Shown piece by piece: positions 13,660 to 18,957 of a DNA stretch of 18,957 nt; position 1 is the stretch's first letter, and each line of letters begins with the position of its first letter. Source of the stretch: an uncultured Gammaproteobacteria bacterium (lineage in GTDB: Bacteria; Pseudomonadota; Gammaproteobacteria; UBA9214). The position numbers and the translations under genes are program-made. Where the stretch lies: contig CAJQOV010000079.1 of NCBI GenBank assembly GCA_905480065.1, positions 1-18,957 of the forward strand. The letters are read 5' to 3'. The notes under the pieces were generated by a model, which saw nothing but the letters and a program-made list of their open reading frames with translations, was not told the origin of the DNA and searched no databases.

Positions 13660-14367
13660 CTAGTGTAATGACCGGTTCATGGTCCACTGGCGGTGGTATT
13701 TCTGCATGACCTTGCGCACCTGCTCCGGGTAATCCAGTGCGTCCATCTGCTGCATGCCCTCACTGAAAAACTGCGCTGCGTCATCCGGCAGGTTTTCGGT
13801 CAGCACCGCGAATGCCTGTTCCATCAGGGCGGTGTTATGGCTGCGCGTGGCCACGATACTCTGGTTCAGCAGCAGTACGCGCCACGGACGTCCGGGGTTG
13901 AATTTTTCCAGGTCCTGCCGGATCAGCGGTGACACGGCAGTGATGATGCGGCGGAAAACCGTGCTGAGTGACTCCAGCAGGATTGGGTCACGAATGGTGT
14001 TGGCGTGCAGCGCCAGTGCATCGACGACCGGTTCCAGCATGTCGATCACTCCGCCATGGTCGGCGATCCAGAGTGCCAGGTTGACCACCAGGCCGGCTAT
14101 CTCGGTGCGCTGCGACTGCCCTGTCGCTGAGGCAAGACCCGCGGCCAGGTGCAGGGCGTATTGTCCGATTTCGGTGACATCCGCACTGTGCTCCAGCCCG
14201 CTGGCGGCATCGACGTTCAGCCGCGTCATGACCTCGGCGAGCTGGGTGCATGCCTGCTGCAGTCCGGGCAGGTCGGCACTGGCCTGGCCGCTGGCAGCCG
14301 TGCAGGCATCCAGCAGGGTGGCAATTTGTGCCCGGATTTGTTCCAGTTGACCGTCAGGTATGTCCAT
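13660..14367 (-). CDS. Conserved-looking helical protein of unknown function
   Basis: This is a 235-residue product from the ATG at 14367 (MDIPDGQLEQIRAQI). I do not recognise a named family. It has no signal peptide and no clear membrane segment, only one moderately hydrophobic helix (EIAGLVVNLALWIADHGG). The composition predicts an almost entirely alpha-helical, cytoplasmic protein, possibly of repeat type. The C-terminal third looks most constrained, with NPGRPWRVLLLNQSIVATRS followed by DAAQFFSEGMQQMDALDYP, the sort of wording seen in uncharacterised gammaproteobacterial proteins. Codon use and GC content match its neighbours and coding potential is good (long frame, acidic to neutral protein, no low-complexity artefacts). 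It is transcribed divergently from rnm, with 123 nt between the two starts. No ribosome site is obvious. Confidence 0.75.
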   Translation of the reverse strand: MDIPDGQLEQIRAQIATLLDACTAASGQASADLPGLQQACTQLAEVMTRLNVDAASGLEHSADVTEIGQYALHLAAGLASATGQSQRTEIAGLVVNLALWIADHGGVIDMLEPVVDALALHANTIRDPILLESLSTVFRRIITAVSPLIRQDLEKFNPGRPWRVLLLNQSIVATRSHNTALMEQAFAVLTENLPDDAAQFFSEGMQQMDALDYPEQVRKVMQKYHRQWTMNRSLH

Positions 14368-14477
14368 GCCAGTGCGCCGCGTTAATCAGGCCCTATGGTA
14401 ACAGTGTTCAACACTGTGCCGCGACCGCTGCAAGCGCGTCGGCTGCGGTTTCCGGCCCACGGATTGCGCTACTCCTG

Positions 14478-14483
14478 TAGAAT
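14478..14483 (+). promoter_or_regulatory. -10-like hexamer directly before rnm
   Basis: TAGAAT matches the -10 consensus at 5 of 6 positions and ends 7 nt before the rnm ATG, so a transcript from it would begin at or next to the start codon. No good -35 is seen at 16-18 nt and no Shine-Dalgarno is present. This is a tentative call. Confidence 0.35.
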
Positions 14484-14490
14484 ACGCCGC

Positions 14491-15336
14491 ATGATTATCC
14501 AGCATGACCTGCACAGCCACTCGCTGGCCTCGGACGGAACACTGGCGCCCGGGGCATTGTTGCGCGCCGCCCATGGCGCCGGTGTACATGTGCTTGCCCT
14601 GACCGATCATGACACGACCGAGGGGCTTGCAGAGGCGGAGCAGTGCGCGACTGAACTGGGTGTGCAGCTGGTTCCCGGCGTGGAGATCTCGGTCACCTGG
14701 CAGGCGCAGACTATCCATGTGCTGGGGCTGGGTATCGATCGCGGCAGTGCCGCCTTGCAGAAAGGCTTGCGCGAGTTGCGCGAGTTTCGCAACTGGCGTG
14801 CCGGGGAAATCGGCCTGCGCCTGGCGCGGGCCGGTATCGGCGGTGCCCTGGAAGGCGCGCGCGTCTTCTCGAGTGGCAGTATCGTCAGCCGCACCCACTT
14901 TGCCCGCTTCCTGGTGGAGCAGGGGCATGCCGGCAGCATGCGCGAGGTATTCAAGCGCTTTCTGGTGCACAACAAGCCGGGTCATGTGCCGGGCGAATGG
15001 GCGGCACTGGAAGACGCACTGGGCTGGATTCGTGCGGCAGGGGGCATGGCAGTCATCGCGCACCCGGCGCGTTACGGGATGACGTCCAGCAAGCTGCGCA
15101 GAATGATCGGCGAGTTCCGGGATGCCGGCGGACTGGGTATGGAAGTGGTATCCGGCAGTCACAACCGTGACAACGTCACCGCCATGGCGGCGCTGTGCCG
15201 CAATGAGCGGCTACTGGCCTCGTGCGGTTCGGATTATCACGGGCCGGAAAACTGCTGGATCCGGCTCGGCGAGCTGCCGCCACTGCCGGCCGGCTGCACA
15301 CCGGTGTGGGAAAGCGAACACTGGCCATTGCAGTAA
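14491..15336 (+). CDS. rnm: PHP-domain phosphoesterase, RNase AM (YciV/TrpH)
   Basis: This 281-residue PHP-domain protein corresponds to E. coli YciV, now known as RNase AM, a 5'-3' exonuclease that also hydrolyses 3',5'-bisphosphonucleotides and matures rRNA 5' ends. Metal-binding motifs of the PHP fold are all visible: HDLHSHS (His5, Asp6, His8, His10), ALTDHDTTEG (Asp39, His40, Asp41), PGVEIS with its Glu, SRTHFARFL, VIAHPARYG and the C-terminal CGSDYHGP. The frame is open upstream to an ATG at 14395, but the 32 extra residues are Arg-rich and unlike the family, so I start at ATG 14491 (MIIQHDLHSHS). A MITE-like cassette and then yciO follow, the usual neighbour in related genomes. Confidence 0.95.
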   Translation: MIIQHDLHSHSLASDGTLAPGALLRAAHGAGVHVLALTDHDTTEGLAEAEQCATELGVQLVPGVEISVTWQAQTIHVLGLGIDRGSAALQKGLRELREFRNWRAGEIGLRLARAGIGGALEGARVFSSGSIVSRTHFARFLVEQGHAGSMREVFKRFLVHNKPGHVPGEWAALEDALGWIRAAGGMAVIAHPARYGMTSSKLRRMIGEFRDAGGLGMEVVSGSHNRDNVTAMAALCRNERLLASCGSDYHGPENCWIRLGELPPLPAGCTPVWESEHWPLQ

Positions 15337-15346
15337 AATATTTTTC

Positions 15347-15571
15347 CTCGCGCAAAGACGCAGTAAAGAATCGATGATTGCCACGCCGGAGATTACAGAG
15401 CTAGTGAATATCAGCAAGGAGTTCGTATTGGTCCAGCTAAAACCCGGAACATGGCCGGCGCCATTCCGGTTCCCCGCGTTCGTGTGAATGGCATGAATGG
15501 ACTCTTTGGTCTCTGTGGCCATTTTTCAGGTTATTGTTACGCACCTTTGTGCCTTTGCGTCTTTGCGCGAG
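15347..15571. mobile_element. MITE-like cassette with 16-bp terminal inverted repeats
   Basis: CTCGCGCAAAGACGCA at 15347-15362 is a perfect 16-bp inverted match of TGCGTCTTTGCGCGAG at 15556-15571, enclosing a 225-bp unit that fills almost the whole rnm-yciO gap. A central hairpin at 15444-15469 (CCGGA and ATGGC pairing with GCCAT and TCCGG) lies within a few bases of the midpoint. ATTTTT flanks both ends (15340-15345 and from 15574), a possible target-site duplication. The GCAAAGACGCA motif and the internal CTCTTTGGTCTCTGTGGCC wording resemble, from memory, dispersed intergenic repeats in other bacteria. No transposase or real gene is inside. The right end stops 10 nt before the yciO ATG. Confidence 0.6.
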
Positions 15572-15581
15572 ACATTTTTTT

Positions 15582-16202
15582 ATGAGCCAGTTTTTTCAGA
15601 TCCACCCGGTCAATCCCCAGGCCCGGCTGATTCGCCAGGCGGTGGATATACTGCGCGCTGGCGGACTGATTGCGTACCCGACCGATTCCAGCTATGCGCT
15701 CGGTTGTCATGTCGGTGACAAGTCCGGCATGGAGCGCATCCGTCGCATCCGCGGCCTGGATAACACGCACAATTTCACGCTGGTGTGCCGCGACCTGTCC
15801 GAAATTTCCACCTATGCCAAGGTCGATAACACCGCCTATCGGCTGCTGAAATCATTTACCCCGGGGCCGTACACCTTCATCCTGCCAGCCACGCACGAAG
15901 TGCCACGGCGCCTGCAACATCCGAAACGCAAGACCATCGGTATCCGTGTGCCGGACAACCCCATCTGCCAGGCACTGCTCGGTGAACTGGGCGAACCGTT
16001 GATGAGTTCGACGCTGATCCTGCCCGGGCGCGCGATGCCGGAGACCGATGCCAACGAGATTCGTGATCGACTGGAACGTGATCTCGACCTGGTGATCGAT
16101 GGCGGCAACTGCGGTCTCGAACCCACCACGGTAATCGACCTGGTGGATGGCGTACCCACCATACTGCGCACGGGTTGCGGCCCAACCGAAGGGATTGCCT
16201 GA
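15582..16202 (+). CDS. yciO: YciO/Sua5-YrdC family protein (threonylcarbamoyl-AMP synthase-like)
   Basis: This 206-residue protein belongs to the YrdC/Sua5 superfamily, YciO branch. Sua5/TsaC enzymes make threonylcarbamoyl-AMP for tRNA t6A; the function of the YciO branch is less settled. The start MSQFFQIHPVNPQARLIRQA and YPTDSSYALGC (residues 32-42) are YciO hallmarks, followed by KSGMERIRRIRGLDNTHNFTLVCRDLSEISTYAKVDN, FTPGPYTFILPAT, RKTIGIRVPDNPICQALL, PLMSSTLILPG and TTVIDLVDG. The ATG at 15582 fits the family start; the frame opens at 15534 inside the repeat cassette. There is no Shine-Dalgarno, since the seven bases before the ATG are all T. It is followed after 37 nt by the site-2 protease gene. 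Confidence 0.93.
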   Translation: MSQFFQIHPVNPQARLIRQAVDILRAGGLIAYPTDSSYALGCHVGDKSGMERIRRIRGLDNTHNFTLVCRDLSEISTYAKVDNTAYRLLKSFTPGPYTFILPATHEVPRRLQHPKRKTIGIRVPDNPICQALLGELGEPLMSSTLILPGRAMPETDANEIRDRLERDLDLVIDGGNCGLEPTTVIDLVDGVPTILRTGCGPTEGIA

Positions 16203-16239
16203 GTGCTGCAAACGACATTCCTCCGGTTATACTTCCCCG

Positions 16240-16923
16240 ATGGATGAATTCAGCCTGGTACAGAAAATTTCCGTCTGGCTCGTGCCGGTGCTGCTGGGGA
16301 TTACCGTGCACGAGGTGGCGCACGGCTGGGTGGCCGCGCGGCTCGGTGACAAGACCGCGTTCATGCTCGGCCGCCTGACACTCAATCCGCTCAAGCACAT
16401 TGACCCGATGGGCACGATTTTGATTCCCGGCCTGCTGCTGTTGCTGCAGACCGGTTTTATTTTCGGTTATGCAAAGCCGGTGCCGGTGAACTGGCGTAAC
16501 CTGCGCCATCCCAAGCGCGACATGGCGATCGTGGCGGCGGCCGGTCCGGCAATCAATTTTTGCATGGCGATCGGCTGGGCCGTGCTGATGCGTGTCGGTG
16601 CGCTGCTGGGAGACACGGGTGCCGCGCTGGTCTACATGGGAGTGGCGGGAATTTTTATCAATTCCATCCTGATGGTGCTGAATCTGCTGCCGCTGCCGCC
16701 ACTGGATGGCGGCCGCGTCATGGCGGGTCTTTTACCGGGGCGCTGGGCCTGGTATTTCAGCCGCATCGAGCCGTATGGTTTCTTCATCCTGATCGCATTG
16801 CTGGTGACCGGCATTCTCGGCAAGCTGTTGTGGCCGCTGCTGGGCCTTGTGCTGGCCCTGTTGCTGCCGCTGTCCGGCCTGAATGCCATGCAATTCCAAC
16901 TGATTCTGAAAGCACTTACCTGA
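16240..16923 (+). CDS. Site-2 protease (M50) family membrane metalloprotease, Rip-type
   Basis: This 227-residue polytopic inner-membrane protein of peptidase family M50B cleaves substrates within the membrane. The zinc-binding HEVAH motif is at residues 24-28 in the first membrane segment, and the third ligand is in NLLPLPPLDGG with Asp156. It is the short, PDZ-less type (GKPVPVN-like AKPVPVNWRNLRHPKRDM segment) with about five to six hydrophobic segments. I start at ATG 16240 (MDEFSLVQKIS); the upstream in-frame ATG at 16147 lies inside yciO. TATACT at 16228-16233, a -10-like hexamer, ends 6 nt before the ATG and no Shine-Dalgarno is present. trpS follows after 13 nt. The substrate is unknown, and the rip-trpS-scpA order is, as far as I recall, conserved in related genomes. 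Confidence 0.93.
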   Translation: MDEFSLVQKISVWLVPVLLGITVHEVAHGWVAARLGDKTAFMLGRLTLNPLKHIDPMGTILIPGLLLLLQTGFIFGYAKPVPVNWRNLRHPKRDMAIVAAAGPAINFCMAIGWAVLMRVGALLGDTGAALVYMGVAGIFINSILMVLNLLPLPPLDGGRVMAGLLPGRWAWYFSRIEPYGFFILIALLVTGILGKLLWPLLGLVLALLLPLSGLNAMQFQLILKALT

Positions 16924-16925
16924 CC

Positions 16926-16930
16926 AGGAG
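16926..16930 (+). promoter_or_regulatory. Ribosome site supporting a TTG start for trpS
   Basis: AGGAG lies 6 nt before TTG 16937 and no ATG or GTG is at a competing position. The reading frame directly after the TTG (ASINSTSRVLSGMRPTGRLHLGH) is the conserved TrpRS N-terminus, so the rare start codon is well supported. Confidence 0.75.
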
Positions 16931-16936
16931 ATTGTT

Positions 16937-18148
16937 TTGGCAAGTATCAACAGCACCAGCCGGGTTCTGTCCGGCATGCGGCCTACCGGTCGTCTGCATC
17001 TTGGTCACTATCACGGCGTACTGAAAAACTGGATTCGCCTGCAGCAGGAATTCGACTGTTATTTTTTCGTGGCGGACTGGCATGCGCTGACCACGCACTA
17101 CGAAGACCCGCACATCATCGCCGAGAGTGTCTGGGAAATGGTGATCGACTGGCTGGCTGCCGGGGTCAATCCCGGTTCCGCGCAACTGTTTATCCAGTCG
17201 CACGTGCCGGAACATGCGGAGCTGCACCTGTTGCTGTCGATGCTGACGCCGCTCGGCTGGCTGGAGCGTGTGCCCAGTTACAAGGACCAGCAGGAAAAAC
17301 TGCGCGAACGTGATCTCGCCACCTATGGATTTCTCGGCTACCCGTTGCTGCAAAGTGCCGACATCCTGATTTACGGTGCCGACAAGGTGCCGGTGGGTGA
17401 AGACCAGGTGGCGCACGTCGAGCTGACCCGCGAGGTGGCGCGGCGCTTCAATCACCTCTACGGACGCGAGCAAGGCTATGAAGCGGCCGCCGAGGCGGCG
17501 ATCAAAAAGATGGGCAAGAAGAACGCGAAACTCTACCGCGAGCTGCTCAAGCGCTACCAGGAACAGGGTGACCACCAGGCCGTGGAGGTGGCGCAGGCAT
17601 TGCTTGCCGAACAACAGAACCTGGCGCTCAGCGACCGTGAGCGCCTGCTCGGGTTTCTGGAGGGTGGCGGTCGCATGATCCTCACCGAGCCGTCTGCATT
17701 GCTGTCGCCGGCCTCGAAGATGCCGGGGCTGGATGGCCAGAAGATGTCCAAGTCCTACCACAACACCATCAGCCTGCGCGAGGCACCGGAAGACGTCCAG
17801 GAAAAACTGCGCACCATGCCAACCGATCCGGCACGGGTGCGCCGCACCGATCCGGGCAACCCGGATGTCTGCCCGGTGTGGCAGTTACACCAGGTCTACT
17901 CTGATGACACGCAGAAGGCCTGGGTACGGGAGGGCTGCAGCAGCGCAGGCATCGGTTGCCTGGAGTGCAAGCAGCTGATCATTGACAGCGTGCTGGCCGA
18001 GCTGAAACCGATCCAGGAACGGGCGCGTGACTACGAACGCGATCCGGGACGGGTGCGCGCCATCATCCACGAGGGCTCCGAGGTTGCACGCGATGTGGCG
18101 CGCCAGACCCTGGATGAGGTGCGTCAGGTGATGGGGCTGAAATACTAG
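16937..18148 (+). CDS. trpS: Tryptophanyl-tRNA synthetase TrpS, long form with internal insertion, TTG start
   Basis: TrpS is a class I aminoacyl-tRNA synthetase that charges tRNA-Trp in the cytoplasm. The 403-residue protein has the HIGH-type motif GRLHLGHYHG (His21, His24), the tryptophan-site segment LGYPLLQSADILIYGADKVPVGEDQ and KMSKS at residues 269-273, preceded by LLSPASKMPGLDGQ. It is about 70 residues longer than E. coli TrpS (334): between NHLYG (172-176) and MILTEPSALL (from 247) sits a Lys/Glu/Ala-rich helical insertion (AAEAAIKKMGKKNAKLYREL onward). Long forms of this kind occur in Pseudomonas and relatives, so it is a lineage trait rather than a defect. The start is TTG with AGGAG 6 nt upstream. 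It is 13 nt after the site-2 protease gene. Confidence 0.96.
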   Translation: MASINSTSRVLSGMRPTGRLHLGHYHGVLKNWIRLQQEFDCYFFVADWHALTTHYEDPHIIAESVWEMVIDWLAAGVNPGSAQLFIQSHVPEHAELHLLLSMLTPLGWLERVPSYKDQQEKLRERDLATYGFLGYPLLQSADILIYGADKVPVGEDQVAHVELTREVARRFNHLYGREQGYEAAAEAAIKKMGKKNAKLYRELLKRYQEQGDHQAVEVAQALLAEQQNLALSDRERLLGFLEGGGRMILTEPSALLSPASKMPGLDGQKMSKSYHNTISLREAPEDVQEKLRTMPTDPARVRRTDPGNPDVCPVWQLHQVYSDDTQKAWVREGCSSAGIGCLECKQLIIDSVLAELKPIQERARDYERDPGRVRAIIHEGSEVARDVARQTLDEVRQVMGLKY

Positions 18149-18247
18149 GCATTTCCGGCATTTTCTCTGTAAAATAGCGCGCAGATGGGGTAGTATCTCG
18201 CGAACGGCTGCGGTCGTTATCTTCCGACAGCGGTACCAGGGTAATAC

Positions 18248-18957
18248 ATGAGCGAACAGCCAGGTCAGGAAGCCAGCTCCGAACTCCAGCACCAGGAAGA
18301 ACTGCCCCTCGCTGTCGTCAAGGGCCAGGCCTACGATTCTCTACCGCACGATCTCTATATTCCTCCCGACGCCCTGCAGGTATTCCTGGAAGCGTTCGAA
18401 GGTCCGCTGGACCTGCTGCTGTACCTGATCCGCAAGGAAAATATCGACATCACCGATATTCCGGTGGCCGATATCACGCGCCAATATGTTGTATATATTG
18501 AACTTATGCAGGAAATGAAGCTCGAGCTGGCGGGTGAATACCTGGTCATGTCCGCGGTACTGGCGGAGATCAAATCGCGTATGCTGCTGCCGCGCCCGGC
18601 CGGCGTCGAGGAAGACGAAAACGATCCGCGCGCCGAGCTGATCCGGCGTCTGCAGGAATACGAGCGCTACAAGGCGGCGGCGGAAGACCTCGACACGCTG
18701 CCGCGCCTGGGTCGCGATGTGTTCCAGGCCGAGGCCGAACCCCCCGAGCAGAAGGTGGTGCGGTTGCCGCCGGAACTCGATCTTCAGGACCTGATTGCCG
18801 CTTTCCAGGAAGTGATGCAGCGTGCTTCGATGTATACCCATCACCACGTGCAGATGGAGGCGCTGTCGGTGCGTGAGCGGATGTCCAGCGTGCTGAGCAA
18901 GGTCAGTACCACGCATTTCACCAGTTTCTCCGAGCTGTTCACGCCCGAGGAAGGGCG
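18248..18957 (+). CDS. scpA: Segregation and condensation protein A (ScpA), N-terminal part (runs off the right edge)
   Basis: ScpA is the kleisin subunit that bridges the SMC heads in the SMC-ScpAB condensin. About 236 codons are present with no stop. After a variable N-terminal extension of about 40 residues (MSEQPGQEASSELQHQEELP...) comes the diagnostic kleisin N-terminal domain FEGPLDLLLYLIRKENIDITDIPVADITRQY (50-80), then AGEYLVMSAVLAEIKSRMLLPRP (about 95-117), a DPRAELIRRLQEYERYKAAAEDL segment and the start of the C-terminal winged-helix region (RERMSSVLSKVSTTHFTSFSELF). The ATG at 18248 has AGGG 6 nt upstream. The 99-nt gap after trpS carries TAAAAT (18170-18175), a possible -10. scpB is expected just beyond the edge. 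The gene contains a local patch of rare, AT-rich codons at residues 79-86. Confidence 0.96.
   Translation, partial: MSEQPGQEASSELQHQEELPLAVVKGQAYDSLPHDLYIPPDALQVFLEAFEGPLDLLLYLIRKENIDITDIPVADITRQYVVYIELMQEMKLELAGEYLVMSAVLAEIKSRMLLPRPAGVEEDENDPRAELIRRLQEYERYKAAAEDLDTLPRLGRDVFQAEAEPPEQKVVRLPPELDLQDLIAAFQEVMQRASMYTHHHVQMEALSVRERMSSVLSKVSTTHFTSFSELFTPEEG

Noticed and set aside
13389..13668. Short plus-strand frames after the REP-like repeat
   Set aside because: They have unlikely composition (many Arg, Cys and Pro), no ribosome site and two competing frames; one runs through the repeat itself.
15374..15487. Possible 37-codon gene inside the inverted-repeat cassette
   Set aside because: It has no ribosome site, spans the central hairpin and has no recognisable sequence; more likely chance within the element.

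Overview
The window is a GC-rich (roughly 60% or more), densely coded piece of a gammaproteobacterial chromosome. The gene orders smc-zipA-ligA, yciB-yciI-bolA-ppiC, and rnm(yciV)-yciO-rip-trpS-scpA point to the Chromatiales/Ectothiorhodospiraceae/Pseudomonas side of the class. The presence of SMC plus ScpA, rather than MukBEF, fits that placement. No rRNA, tRNA, CRISPR array, phage genes or intact transposon was found. The placement is inferred from gene content and order, not from a database search.

Layout. (1) Minus strand, 1-794: the 5' part of an FGGY sugar kinase lies downstream of queF (7-deazaguanine/queuosine pathway). (2) Plus strand, 889-7354: smc (chromosome condensation), zipA (divisome anchor) and ligA (NAD+-dependent DNA ligase); zipA and ligA overlap by 4 nt. 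(3) Plus strand, 7587-11067: a membrane-bound GGDEF-EAL protein with both active sites apparently intact, a tiny lipoprotein with a perfect AGGAGG ribosome site, and a MinD/FleN-like ATPase whose P-loop lacks the signature lysine. This is the least conventional part of the window and the best candidate for an undescribed functional unit. (4) Minus strand, 13092 down to 11089: yciB, yciI, bolA and a parvulin-type lipoprotein isomerase, tightly packed with 1-nt and 4-nt overlaps between the first three. It converges on the ATPase gene across two mutually exclusive GC-rich hairpins. (5) 13093-13659: a 567-nt non-coding stretch with a strong hairpin and a REP-like GC-rich repeat. (6) Minus strand, 13660-14367: a 235-aa helical protein of unknown function. 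(7) Plus strand, 14491 to the right edge: rnm/yciV, a MITE-like inverted-repeat cassette, yciO, a site-2 protease homologue, trpS (TTG start, extra internal domain) and the N-terminal part of scpA.

How the genes work together. Most of the window is housekeeping for chromosome and envelope: SMC and ScpA belong to the same condensin, ZipA and YciB act at the inner membrane in division and envelope upkeep, LigA seals nicks, and Rnm, YciO and TrpS serve RNA maturation and translation. The accessory layer is the c-di-GMP enzyme/lipoprotein/MinD-like trio and the small repeats. Several genes (smc, rnm, rip) have a -10-like hexamer only 5-7 nt before the ATG and no Shine-Dalgarno sequence, which suggests leaderless transcripts.
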